Notes: generated by a model from the letters alone, not told the origin. DNA of 23,934 bases from Bacteroidota bacterium (GCA_023412765.1 JAEZBX010000303.1:1-23934); one strand, 5' to 3'. Shown: positions 1-6,561, numbered from the stretch's first letter. A program made the numbers and translations.

Positions 1-179
1 TGGTATGGAGCAATCTTTTTAAAAAGAAAACGTCCGAAATTAACTTTGCCATTTGTTTCCATCTTATAATGAAAAATTCCGCCTTCGCGGTAGTCGAGTT
101 TAACGACAGTGGTTTTACTTTCTACTGTTGAGATGACAATTTTCAATTTTTGGAGGTCCTGAGTTTGATATGCTTCCAC
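1..179 (-). CDS. START/AHSA1-domain (SRPBCC) protein, partial, possibly N-terminally shortened
   Basis: The reading frame starts at a GTG one base after the stop of the ArsR gene and runs off the left edge. The visible 59 codons include LDYREGGIFHYKM followed by GRFLFKKIAPY, which match the central strands of AHSA1-type START proteins (pattern LDxRxGGxFHYxM...WGxFxYxxIxPP). Only about 27 residues precede LDYREGG, and they lack the usual helix region with VWxAWTxPExLxxWxGP, so the N-terminal third seems shortened or diverged. Its position right behind an ArsR repressor repeats the ArsR-START arrangement at 2091-2920. The ligand is unknown. The gene may be a decaying paralog or a short family variant; the missing 3' part prevents a decision. 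Confidence 0.55.
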   Translation of the reverse strand, partial: MEAYQTQDLQKLKIVISTVESKTTVVKLDYREGGIFHYKMETNGKVNFGRFLFKKIAPY

Positions 180-180
180 T

Positions 181-513
181 TTATTTCTTGCGTTTCTTTG
201 ATTGAACCTTCTGCAGATATTTATCCAGGGAAGCAAACTGCGTGTTCCAGAATTTTTTGTAGTGATCTATCCAGTCAGATACTTCTTTCAGGTTTTGTAA
301 CCTGGCTTCGCAATAACGTTCGCGGCCCTGTTGTGAAATCACTACCAGGCCACACTCAGTAAGTACTTTAATATGGCGGGAAATGGCGGGCCTGCTTACA
401 GGAAAATGTTCCGCTATTGAATTCAGGTTCATCCGCTTAGAAGCCAGCACTGCTAAGATGTCTCTTCTGGTAGGATCTGCGATTGCGTGAAAAGCGTCTC
501 TTCGTGTTTCCAT
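181..513 (-). CDS. ArsR/SmtB-family transcriptional repressor
   Basis: A 110-residue winged-helix protein beginning METRRDAFHAIADPTRRDIL, the typical start of ArsR regulators paired with START proteins. The recognition region is SIAEHFPVSRPAISRHIKVL at about residues 32-51, followed by the wing ISQQGRERYCEA. No cysteine metal-binding motif is visible, so it is probably not a metal sensor. The C-terminus LQNLKEVSDWIDHYKKFWNTQFASLDKYL is the helix common to this subgroup. The START-like gene begins one base downstream, so the two are almost certainly co-transcribed. Two tandem dyads at 557-601 upstream are likely its own operators. It is a paralog of the regulator at 2594-2920. Confidence 0.9.
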   Translation of the reverse strand: METRRDAFHAIADPTRRDILAVLASKRMNLNSIAEHFPVSRPAISRHIKVLTECGLVVISQQGRERYCEARLQNLKEVSDWIDHYKKFWNTQFASLDKYLQKVQSKKRKK

Positions 514-556
514 AATAATTCAATTAACCAACGAACTAATAGCCGGAAGGTATATA

Positions 557-601
557 TGTAACAATGTGGTTACAAATATATGCGTAACAATGTTGTTACG
601 C
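557..601 (-). promoter_or_regulatory. Tandem operator dyads upstream of the ArsR gene
   Basis: Two related dyads are visible: TGTAACAATGTGGTTACA at 557-574 (one mismatch between the arms) and GCGTAACAATGTTGTTACGC at 582-601 (9-bp arms with no mismatch and a 2-bp centre). Their centres are 26 bp apart. They lie 44-88 bp upstream of the ArsR ATG. ArsR-family proteins normally bind such dyads over their own promoter, so autorepression is inferred. Confidence 0.7.
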
Positions 602-762
602 AAGTATTATTCTATTAACAAGTAAAGAGAATGAGGTTCAATGACAAATAAATCATGTAATCGATACTTCGCTACTAAACGGTTGCTGTAGTCTTCCTGG
701 CACGAATGTTCCAAAACCTTCTGATCAAACAAACTTTAGCATTGACCTGAAAAGGTCTCCAA

Positions 763-966
763 CTAAAAATCTGCTTCTTCCAGTTTAAAAATTTCTTCCA
801 CAGGAGTTCCGAATACGAACGCTAATTTTAATGCCAGAAGCGTCGAAGGAACGAACTTACCGGTTTCGATGGAATTCATTGCCTGCCTGGATATGCCAAT
901 CTTTTCAGCAAGATCAGCTTGTGTCCAGTTCTTTTTTGCTCGTTCAACTTTGATTGTATTCTTCAC
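763..966 (-). CDS. XRE-family helix-turn-helix regulator (small, YozG-like)
   Basis: A 67-residue, single-domain Cro/C1-type protein. The HTH runs from about residue 5 to 60, with WTQADLAEKIGISRQAMNSIETGKFVPS as the helix-turn-helix and LALKLAFVFGTPVEEIF as the closing helices, as in the small YozG/XRE regulators. It begins with GTG, which overlaps the TGA of the upstream membrane-protein gene (GTGA, 963-966), indicating translational coupling. The pair, a four-helix membrane protein plus a 65-70 residue XRE protein, is a recurrent bacterial arrangement. Its role is not established here; it probably controls its own operon through the repeats at 1377-1411. Confidence 0.88.
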   Translation of the reverse strand: MKNTIKVERAKKNWTQADLAEKIGISRQAMNSIETGKFVPSTLLALKLAFVFGTPVEEIFKLEEADF

Positions 967-1346
967 CTGTACCTCCGTTGTGAAATGAAGAAACCAATCA
1001 AATAGAAAAAGAACAGCAAGGGGAAAGTGTATAAATAGTTCATTCTTTCAAATCCCAGATTTCCAACTAATCCAACCAAACCTAATGTCATTACCAATAG
1101 CAATGACAAGGCGAACGCAACAGCTACAGCTTCTAGTTGTATTCTGATCTGTACTTCATCCATGACGCTAATACCCTTTATTATATTGATCGTATACACT
1201 GCGAATACCAGCGCGTTAACAGCGATGATCACCAACGCTATCGGTACTGGAAACGAATATTTCGCTAAACAATACGTACTGGTTATGAAGCAACCAGCAA
1301 AAATGAGGGCCCAAGTGACGCTCTTGTAGTCAAATTTTGTTTTCAT
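963..1346 (-). CDS. Small four-helix membrane protein of unknown function
   Basis: A 127-residue protein with four hydrophobic stretches: residues 12-27 (WALIFAGCFITSTYCL), 33-55, 72-93 (VAVAFALSLLLVMTLGLVGLVG) and 104-121 (YTFPLLFFFYLIGFFI). A conserved-looking loop, GISVMDEVQIRIQLEA, lies between helices 2 and 3, similar to DUF2178-like proteins that travel with XRE regulators. The ATG at 1344-1346 is the only sensible start. Its stop overlaps the GTG of the regulator, so it is the first gene of a two-gene operon. No enzymatic motif is seen; assignment beyond membrane protein is not possible. Confidence 0.8.
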   Translation of the reverse strand: MKTKFDYKSVTWALIFAGCFITSTYCLAKYSFPVPIALVIIAVNALVFAVYTINIIKGISVMDEVQIRIQLEAVAVAFALSLLLVMTLGLVGLVGNLGFERMNYLYTFPLLFFFYLIGFFISQRRYR

Positions 1347-1376
1347 ACTGGAGTCTGATATAATTTACATAAAGAT

Positions 1377-1411
1377 AAGTATACATATCTAAATGTCAAG
1401 TATACATGACA
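1377..1411 (-). promoter_or_regulatory. Probable XRE operator: repeated AAGTATACAT boxes
   Basis: The decamer AAGTATACAT occurs at 1377-1386 and again at 1398-1407, exactly 21 bp apart, which is two helical turns. Each contains the palindrome GTATAC. The second is embedded in the near-palindrome TGTCAAGTATACATGACA (1394-1411). The boxes sit 31-65 bp upstream of the membrane-protein ATG, the place expected for operators of the XRE protein encoded by the operon. Confidence 0.6.
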
Positions 1412-1464
1412 TAATTTTTTTTAAAAAATATTTTAGAGCCGTCTCATTGGATATGACCGTAAAA

Positions 1465-1588
1465 TGTAAAACTCTGAGACGATCGCTATCGCTGTAGAAT
1501 TAGATGCCTAACCGCAAAATTGTAAGACCCCCAGCCTATAGCTGTCGGCGGAAAAATGTAAAATGGTGGCTCACAACGGATCATCTAC
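1465..1588. repeat. Intergenic palindromic repeat, two degenerate copies in tandem plus tail
   Basis: Copy 1 (1465-1500) starts TGTAAAACTC and contains CGATCGCTATCG. Copy 2 (1521-1564) starts TGTAAGACCC, contains CAGCCTATAGCTGTCGGCGG and ends ATGTAAAAT. A tail CAACGGATCATCTAC follows at 1574-1588. The same elements recur at 15384-15420, 17357-17394 and 20227-20256, and the tail recurs at 3159-3173 (one or two changes) and 14439-14453. The rest of the 1347-1599 gap holds only the XRE operator. Confidence 0.65.
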
Positions 1589-1599
1589 GGGGGATGTAA

Positions 1600-2028
1600 T
1601 CATAAAGTTTGGCATTCATATCTATCCCGTACCGCCGCTTCAAGGACCTTAATGTCGATATCATTCAATGATTTAAACTTTATGCAATAACCGGTGACAC
1701 TCGCCTTTCCTACTCTCTTACCATACGTTTTCAATAAGTATGTCTTGTCATCAATACCAAGGATGTAGACTGAGATTCCAGTTTTGTTGGCACTAATGCC
1801 AACGAGATAAAACTCCCTGGTTTTTCCATCAGCATATTTTATCGTCTGAAGTCCATATCCAATATTCGGATTGGAAACAACTTTGCCATTTTCATTCTTA
1901 CCATCCAGGAACCACAATTTACACCCAGGCATTGATTCCAGAATCATGCTATGCAACGCTTTCATGTCGCTGCGTTTTGGTTCAGCGTGACCGTCAATAT
2001 ATTCTTTGATTTTTGCTTCTACATTCAT
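1600..2028 (-). CDS. DUF1801 (YdhG-like) domain protein
   Basis: A 142-residue cytoplasmic protein beginning MNVEAKIKEYIDGHAEPKRSDM. It carries family features of DUF1801: the segment MKALHSMILESMPGCKLWFLDGK, the central GYGLQTIKYADGKTREFYLVGISANKTGISVYILG, and the C-terminal GKASVTGYCIKFKSLNDIDIKVLEAAVRD. The biochemical role of the family is not known to me. An in-frame extension to a TTG at 2070 adds 14 residues without family similarity, so the ATG at 2028 is preferred. It lies 62 bp downstream of the START gene on the same strand and could be the third gene of the ArsR-START unit. Confidence 0.85.
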   Translation of the reverse strand: MNVEAKIKEYIDGHAEPKRSDMKALHSMILESMPGCKLWFLDGKNENGKVVSNPNIGYGLQTIKYADGKTREFYLVGISANKTGISVYILGIDDKTYLLKTYGKRVGKASVTGYCIKFKSLNDIDIKVLEAAVRDRYECQTL

Positions 2029-2090
2029 GCTAATCAATCCAAAACTCAAGGTTTTCCACTGAGCGCCCAACTTTTAAATTCAACAGCCCG

Positions 2091-2597
2091 CTAACTTTGC
2101 TTTTGTGATAAAGTGGCCAATAGATTTTCCAAGTTGACCATCGACATCTTGAATCCTTCCGTAAATCCCATTTCGATCATCCGCTCCATGCGGGCAAGGG
2201 ATTCATTATATATTGTGATATTCACGATTGTCCTACCGTCGTGTTCGCTAAACTTGTAATCCCAATCAGAACCAGGCAGTTCAAGATTTTCATCTTTGTC
2301 TGCAAAGGCGTTGAATGTTTTGAAATTTGTTTTTGGATTTATAGCAGTGTATTTCTGAACTGACCAGCGCTCCTGCCCTTCCGGCCCGACCATTGCATAA
2401 AATCTTCGTCCGCCAACTCTGAAATCCATAGATTTTGTAACTGATCGATAGGGCTTAGGTGCTACCCATTGATCAAGTAGTTCCGCTTTGGTGAACGCAT
2501 CCCATACCAACGGCAAGTCTGCATCAAATTCTCTTGTTATAAATACCGTTTTCGCTGCCTTGTCAACGGTAAAATCAAATTGCAAATTGGATGTCAT
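2091..2597 (-). CDS. START/AHSA1-domain (SRPBCC) protein
   Basis: A 168-residue SRPBCC protein. Motifs in order: VFITREFDADLPLVWDAFTKAELLDQWVAPKPYRS (about residues 18-52), MDFRVGGRRFYAMVGPEGQERWSVQKYTAINP (about 57-88), and C-terminal TEGFKMSMVNLENLLATL, the long helix closing the ligand cavity. This is a complete AHSA1-type domain. Its start ATG overlaps the stop of the ArsR gene (4-base overlap at 2594-2597), so it is translationally coupled. Paired ArsR-START genes are common, and the START partner is usually thought to bind a small hydrophobic ligand or act in stress responses, but the substrate is unknown. A decayed piece of a very similar gene lies at about 14489-14570. Confidence 0.9.
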   Translation of the reverse strand: MTSNLQFDFTVDKAAKTVFITREFDADLPLVWDAFTKAELLDQWVAPKPYRSVTKSMDFRVGGRRFYAMVGPEGQERWSVQKYTAINPKTNFKTFNAFADKDENLELPGSDWDYKFSEHDGRTIVNITIYNESLARMERMIEMGFTEGFKMSMVNLENLLATLSQKQS

Positions 2598-2920
2598 TTT
2601 TTTTGTTTTTTAAGAGTTGATAATACTTTGTCTAATTGATTGAATTGCGCCTCCACGATGTTTCTTAGTCGCTCAACCCATTTATCGATCTCATCTACTT
2701 TTTTGGCGTTGATGTGATAATAGATTTCCCTTCCCTTTTTTTCTTGCTTCACCAATTCACATTCGGTGAGAATCTGAAGGTGTTTCGACACAGCCTGCCT
2801 GCTGGAATGAAATTCTTCCGAAAGGGCATTTGGCGTCATTGCCTGGGCAGCGATCAACAATAATATAGCTCTTCGCGTAGGATCTGCTATTGCCTGAAAT
2901 ACATCTCGTCTGGTCTTCAT
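2594..2920 (-). CDS. ArsR/SmtB-family transcriptional repressor
   Basis: A 108-residue regulator starting MKTRRDVFQAIADPTRRAILLLI. The recognition helix region is NALSEEFHSSRQAVSKHLQILTECELV, followed by the wing KQEKKGREIYYHINAKKVDEIDKWVERL. It is paralogous to the regulator at 181-513. An open frame extends 46 codons upstream, but that part crosses the tandem dyads at 2931-2974 and has no family similarity, so the ATG at 2918-2920 is chosen. It lacks visible metal-ligand cysteines. It probably represses its own operon with the START gene. Confidence 0.9.
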   Translation of the reverse strand: MKTRRDVFQAIADPTRRAILLLIAAQAMTPNALSEEFHSSRQAVSKHLQILTECELVKQEKKGREIYYHINAKKVDEIDKWVERLRNIVEAQFNQLDKVLSTLKKQKK

Positions 2921-2930
2921 TTCATTTATC

Positions 2931-2974
2931 TGCAACCATGTAGTTGCAAGTATACGTGCAATTATTTGGTTGCG
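2931..2974 (-). promoter_or_regulatory. Tandem operator dyads upstream of the second ArsR gene
   Basis: TGCAACCATGTAGTTGCA (2931-2948; 6-bp arms with no mismatch) and the weaker TGCAATTATTTGGTTGCG (2957-2974). Their centres are 26 bp apart, the same period as in the operator pair of the first ArsR gene. The first dyad begins 11 bp upstream of the ATG. The half-site is TGCAAC here and TGTAAC in the other module. Autorepression is inferred from ArsR biology. Confidence 0.65.
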
Positions 2975-3191
2975 CAAGATATTTTCAAAGTTTCTTTTGA
3001 TTGGTAATAGGCTGTCTTTCGAAAAAAATAGCTGCCGAGGAAGGAAAGAATTTGACATTTCATTAGGCGCTTACAAAGGGCAACTGGACCGCGAAATGAA
3101 AAGCTCCAAATGAAGAATGCAAAAGGATAGATAGCCACAGGGCGTGCCAGCGCGGTTACAACGGGTGATCTACTGAATTCTTCGGTGCCAA

Positions 3192-3497
3192 TTAAGCACC
3201 ATTTATGACTGACTTAATGAATGCTTCTGACGAATTACCTATGTTTTTTTTGCTTGCCTCAATTGCCTTTCGCAAACGGAAATACCGCACCAAACCAAGC
3301 GCCATTATAAGAAGTCCGACAATAATAACTGGCGGTCCAACAATAGTCCAAAAAGAACTCTTCACAATGGGACCGAGAGTAGAACCCGCTACCAGGAAAT
3401 ACAGGCCTGTTCTGATGTAAGCAAGCAGTGTGGTTTCATTCGCCAGCCTCGTTCGCTCGATGGCGAGATATTCCCGAAGGACTAAGTCTTTGTTCAT
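3192..3497 (-). CDS. DUF202 (YidH-like) membrane protein
   Basis: A 101-residue inner-membrane protein. The N-terminus carries the family hallmark: LAIERTRLANETTLLAYIRTGL at about residues 11-32 (family pattern ERTxLAxERTxLAxxRT). Three hydrophobic segments follow or overlap: residues 27-44, 48-70 (TIVGPPVIIVGLLIMALGLVRYF) and the shoulder of the first. The length is normal for the family, whose function is not established. It stands alone, divergent from the Crp/Fnr gene. The gap 2921-3191 before it contains the ArsR operators and one copy of the CAACGG-type tail repeat at 3159-3173. Confidence 0.88.
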   Translation of the reverse strand: MNKDLVLREYLAIERTRLANETTLLAYIRTGLYFLVAGSTLGPIVKSSFWTIVGPPVIIVGLLIMALGLVRYFRLRKAIEASKKNIGNSSEAFIKSVINGA

Positions 3498-3537
3498 CTT
3501 TGTGGTTTTTTTTCAATTAGTTGCAGATATAATGCAT

Positions 3538-3581
3538 CGCTCAGTTCGAGCGAAATTCTTAAATCCTATGAATTAACTTTA
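3538..3581 (+). promoter_or_regulatory. Putative promoter of the Crp/Fnr gene with a dyad at the activator position
   Basis: The dyad CGCTCAGTTCGAGCG (3538-3552; 5-bp arms with no mismatch) is followed by TAACTTTA at 3574-3581, which resembles the TAnnTTTG -7 element. The distance from dyad centre to TTTA is about 33 nt, the same as in the four sulfur promoters, but the dyad sequence differs. It may be the site of another regulator. Support is positional only. Confidence 0.3.
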
Positions 3582-3617
3582 CAAAATTCATGTTCTAAAT
3601 ACTTATTTACCAGAAAT

Positions 3618-4253
3618 ATGACAACCACCAACCTTGAACCTGCAGAATTCTCGATTAGCCCTACCCTTCTTGAAAAACTAAAAAAAGAAGGCACAATCAA
3701 AAAGTTTGGCCCCGATACGATCCTCATCGATGAAAATGATTACATCAAGTTCGTTCCTATTGTACTGAATGGATCAATAAAGGTTTTCAAGGTTGATGAG
3801 GATGGCCGGGAGATGCTGCTGTACTACATTAAACCCGGTGAAAGTTGTGTTATGTCATTTCTCGGCGCCACTTGCAACGGAACGAGTAAGATTAAAGCGG
3901 TAGTTGAAGAAGAATCCGAGGTATTGGTCTTGCCGGTACATAAAGCCACGGATCTGATTCGCGATAACCAGCAATGGATTCAGTTTATTTTCGAGCTGTA
4001 TAACAGACGATTCGAAGAACTTTTGTCGGTAGTGAATGCAATCGCCTTTCAAAAGGTAGACGTAAGACTATATGATCTTTTAAAAACGAAAGTTAAAATG
4101 CTCAAGACGGATGAATTAAATATGACACACCAACAACTGGCGGATGAACTCGGCACCGCGCGTGAAGTGGTGTCGCGCTTGCTCAAGCAATTGGAGCGCG
4201 AGAACAAAATTTCGTTAGGCAGAAATAAGATCAAGATTCTCGAGACTATGTGA
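3618..4253 (+). CDS. Crp/Fnr-family transcriptional regulator
   Basis: A 211-residue protein with a cyclic-nucleotide-binding-like beta barrel (about residues 25-115, including NGSIKVFKVDEDGREMLLYYIKPGESC) and a C-terminal winged helix (about 148-207) with HTH NMTHQQLADELGTAREVVSRLLKQLERENKI. The arginine/serine signature for cAMP binding is absent, and there is no N-terminal Fe-S cysteine cluster, so it is neither a classical CRP nor FNR. Two cysteines, C77 and C86, sit in the effector barrel and could sense thiols or persulfides (inference). It precedes the sulfur genes, and the dyad that overlaps its stop codon (4250-4263) recurs at three other sulfur promoters, making it the likely regulator of that set. 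Confidence 0.93.
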   Translation: MTTTNLEPAEFSISPTLLEKLKKEGTIKKFGPDTILIDENDYIKFVPIVLNGSIKVFKVDEDGREMLLYYIKPGESCVMSFLGATCNGTSKIKAVVEEESEVLVLPVHKATDLIRDNQQWIQFIFELYNRRFEELLSVVNAIAFQKVDVRLYDLLKTKVKMLKTDELNMTHQQLADELGTAREVVSRLLKQLERENKISLGRNKIKILETM

Positions 4254-4293
4254 CTATAGTTACTGATTGCTCCTTATTGCAGACCTAATTTTG
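4250..4293 (+). promoter_or_regulatory. Crp/Fnr-type promoter of the TauE-YeeE operon
   Basis: The dyad GTGACTATAGTTAC (4250-4263; one arm mismatch) overlaps the stop codon of the regulator gene. Exactly 26 nt later comes TTTG (4290-4293) as part of TAATTTTG (4286-4293), a full TAnnTTTG match. The TauE start is 25 bp beyond. The same dyad-26-TTTR layout is found at 10811, 11233 and, on the minus strand, 7916. Confidence 0.75.
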
Positions 4294-4317
4294 TGCTGCA
4301 AATTAGAAATGCTATCT

Positions 4318-5121
4318 ATGGAGATCGTGGGCTTTGTGGCGTCAGTTCTGATGGGACTTTCACTTGGATTGATCGGAGGCGGTGGATCTATTCTCACTGT
4401 TCCCATTCTTGTGTATCTATTCGGGATTAGTCCTCTTCTTTCAACTTCTTACTCACTTTTCGTTGTAGGTGTTACAAGCCTGATCGGTTCATATTCGCAT
4501 TTCAAGAAAGGCAACCTTGATATAAAGACCGCATTAATCTTTGGCATTCCATCAATTGTATCAGTGTACGCAGTCCGCAAGTTTGTCGTACCCATCATTC
4601 CCGACCCTGTTTTCTCAATTGGAGAACTACTCATTACGAAAAGTATTTTCGTGCTTATTGTATTCTCTGTGCTCATGGTCCTGGCAGCGCTTTCAATGAT
4701 TAGAAGAAGCAAAAGAGAAGTGCTGGATTGTGAAAAGAAGGTCAGCTATAATTTTCCGCTGATAGTCGCAGAAGGTATCGGTGTCGGAGCGATAACCGGG
4801 CTGGTTGGTGCAGGTGGCGGATTCCTGATTATTCCGGCTCTCGTTCTTTTCGGTGGATTGTGCATGAAGAAAGCTGTGGGAACTTCTCTCCTCATTATTG
4901 CATTGAAATCATTAATTGGCTTTACCGGTGATCTCGGATCTGAACTTCAACTAGACTTCCCGTTCATGCTAATATTTGCCGGGCTTGCAACTATCGGGAT
5001 CATAGCGGGAACGCTGATATCAAAATACATCTCTAATGAAAAATTGAAGCCTGCGTTTGGATGGTTTGTGCTGGCCATGGGTCTTTACATTATCAGCAAA
5101 GAGATACTTTTTACAACTTAA
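4318..5121 (+). CDS. TauE/SafE-family (DUF81) exporter, probably sulfite
   Basis: A polytopic membrane protein of 267 residues from the chosen ATG. It has two related halves, each starting with the family glycine-rich signature: GLSLGLIGGGGSILTVPILVYLFG near the N-terminus and GAITGLVGAGGGFLIIPALVLFGG in the second half. About seven or eight hydrophobic segments are visible. TauE/SafE proteins export sulfite, sulfoacetate or other sulfonates; sulfite is inferred from the neighbouring persulfide dioxygenase. An ATG at 4309 is also possible, while the longer frame from a TTG at 4267 would run through the promoter. It is the first gene of a four-gene operon with DUF6132 and the two YeeE-like genes. 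Confidence 0.9.
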   Translation: MEIVGFVASVLMGLSLGLIGGGGSILTVPILVYLFGISPLLSTSYSLFVVGVTSLIGSYSHFKKGNLDIKTALIFGIPSIVSVYAVRKFVVPIIPDPVFSIGELLITKSIFVLIVFSVLMVLAALSMIRRSKREVLDCEKKVSYNFPLIVAEGIGVGAITGLVGAGGGFLIIPALVLFGGLCMKKAVGTSLLIIALKSLIGFTGDLGSELQLDFPFMLIFAGLATIGIIAGTLISKYISNEKLKPAFGWFVLAMGLYIISKEILFTT

Positions 5122-5141
5122 TTATTAATGGAAAAACGATC

Positions 5142-5351
5142 ATGAAATATTTTAAATGGATAATTGGAATTATTATAGGTGCGGCAGCTGGTTTTACTTA
5201 TTGGTACTTTATCGGTTGTAATTCCGGAACGTGTGCCATTACCTCTTCACCCATAAACAGCAGCATATATGGAGGCCTTTTCGGTATGCTTTTAGTCAAT
5301 TCGTTTTCTGGGAGTAAAAAGGAAAATACCGAAAGTAAATCATCATCGTGA
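5142..5351 (+). CDS. DUF6132-family small membrane protein
   Basis: A 69-residue protein, MKYFKWIIGIIIGAAAGF at the start, with two hydrophobic helices (about residues 4-23 and 39-54) and a short loop carrying YFIGCNSGTCAITS with two cysteines five residues apart. The C-terminus is hydrophilic. This matches DUF6132, a small family in Bacteroidota often next to rhodanese or YeeE genes. The two cysteines near the membrane may take part in sulfur handling (inference). The ATG at 5142 is preferred to the open extension from 5061, which overlaps the end of the TauE gene. It lies 20 bp after TauE in the same operon. Confidence 0.8.
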   Translation: MKYFKWIIGIIIGAAAGFTYWYFIGCNSGTCAITSSPINSSIYGGLFGMLLVNSFSGSKKENTESKSSS

Positions 5352-5403
5352 CCTGGGATACCAGGCATCTTAGAAACATCTGATCTTACATTACTAAAAC
5401 TAT

Positions 5404-5973
5404 ATGTTAGAAATTATTCGTCAACCATGGCCGTGGTATGTAGCAGGCGCATTGATAGGGCTTACAGTTCCGGCGTTATTATTAATTGGAAACAAACACT
5501 TTGGTATATCCTCGTCTCTCCGACACATTTGTGCCGCGTGCATTCCCGGAAATGTTTCCTTCTTTAAATACGACTGGAAAAAAGAAGCCTGGAATTTGTT
5601 TTTTGTCGCCGGGATTTTTGTTGGAGGCCTGTTAGCAACTCAGCTCTTGAGCAACCCTGACCCAATTGCTGTTGCTTCACAAACTGTTAAAGATCTGGAG
5701 GAATTAAACATTCAAGTCGATCAGAACCTGATGCCTTCCTCAATCTTCAACATTGAGAATCTCTTTAGTCTAAAAGGCTTGATCTTCTTCGTTATCGGAG
5801 GATTTCTTGTCGGGTTTGGAACGCGTTACGCAGGGGGCTGTACTTCCGGGCATTCGATCATGGGGCTGTCGACGTTGCAATGGCCGTCACTGGTGGCAAC
5901 ATGTTGCTTCATGGTTGGAGGTTTCGCAATGGTGCACTTTGTATTTCCATGGATCATGTCAATCATCGCATAA
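5404..5973 (+). CDS. YeeE/YedE-family sulfur transporter, N-terminal half protein
   Basis: A 189-residue membrane protein of the YeeE/YedE (DUF395) family, whose characterised member TsuA imports thiosulfate. About four hydrophobic segments are seen (residues 12-28, 66-82, 124-142, 161-185). The signature RYAGGCTSGHSIMG places the pore cysteine at C146; C43 and C46 form an extra CAAC pair after the first helix. Full-length family members fuse two such halves in about 350 residues. Here the second half is a separate gene starting 10 bp downstream, so the two products probably assemble as a heteromer. It is the third gene of the Crp/Fnr-controlled operon. Confidence 0.9.
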   Translation: MLEIIRQPWPWYVAGALIGLTVPALLLIGNKHFGISSSLRHICAACIPGNVSFFKYDWKKEAWNLFFVAGIFVGGLLATQLLSNPDPIAVASQTVKDLEELNIQVDQNLMPSSIFNIENLFSLKGLIFFVIGGFLVGFGTRYAGGCTSGHSIMGLSTLQWPSLVATCCFMVGGFAMVHFVFPWIMSIIA

Positions 5974-5983
5974 AATTTTAAAG

Positions 5984-6487
5984 ATGAAAAATTCAGAAAT
6001 TAATACACCAGTTCAACTCTCCCATCCAATTGAATGTGAGGCTCCGAATGACCAGATTGAAAAAGAAAGTCTGGTGATCTCAAATTTAAAGTACCTGGTC
6101 CTTGGGGTTCTCTTCGGAATTGTATTCGTCAAAGCCGAGATCATTTCCTGGTACCGCATTCAGGAAATGTTTCGACTCCACTCCTTCCATATGTACGGAG
6201 TTATTGGTACCGCAGTCATTGTTGGAATGATCTCAGTGTGGCTGATAAAGAAATTTAAAGTCAGAACGGTACAGAATGAGACCGTAGTCTTCCATGAAAA
6301 GAAATTTCATTGGGGAAATGTCATTGGTGCATTGATCTTCGGATTGGGCTGGGCTCTTACGGGCGCATGTCCCGGCCCGTTGTTCGCGCAGATCGGTAGC
6401 GGATTCGTTGTTGTGGCGGTCACTCTGTTAAGCGCTATTGCGGGAACGTGGGTTTACGGAGTGCTGCGGGAGAAACTACCACATTGA
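5984..6487 (+). CDS. YeeE/YedE-family sulfur transporter, C-terminal half protein
   Basis: A 167-residue membrane protein, the partner of the upstream half. Hydrophobic segments lie at about residues 35-52, 70-88, 111-128 and 138-160. The signature GLGWALTGACPGPLFAQIG carries C129, matching the second-half cysteine motif GACPGP of YeeE/YedE proteins. The first 34 residues are hydrophilic with one cysteine (C18). The ATG at 5984 is chosen because it follows the first half by 10 bp and gives a normal length; the frame open from 5807 overlaps the previous gene. Inferred role: thiosulfate or sulfane-sulfur uptake together with the preceding protein. Confidence 0.9.
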   Translation: MKNSEINTPVQLSHPIECEAPNDQIEKESLVISNLKYLVLGVLFGIVFVKAEIISWYRIQEMFRLHSFHMYGVIGTAVIVGMISVWLIKKFKVRTVQNETVVFHEKKFHWGNVIGALIFGLGWALTGACPGPLFAQIGSGFVVVAVTLLSAIAGTWVYGVLREKLPH

Positions 6488-6511
6488 TCACGCCCAAGTA
6501 ATGAACAAAAA

Positions 6512-6541
6512 AGAAGGGTTCTCGTGAGAAAACCCTTCTTC
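6512..6541. terminator. Bidirectional intrinsic terminator
   Basis: The arms AAGAAGGGTT (6512-6521) and AACCCTTCTT (6532-6541) form a 10-bp stem with no mismatch around a 10-nt loop. An A-run precedes it and T-rich sequence follows, so it can act in both directions. It lies between convergent genes ending at 6487 (plus) and 6562 (minus). Confidence 0.8.
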
Positions 6542-6561
6542 TTCATTAATCTGACTTATAA

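Noticed and set aside
150..362. 70-codon plus-strand frame opposite the ArsR gene
   Set aside because: Overlaps a clear ArsR coding region on the other strand and shows no family similarity.
2921..3058. 46-codon N-terminal extension of the second ArsR gene
   Set aside because: The extension covers the tandem operators and has no family similarity; the ATG at 2920 matches the paralog's start.
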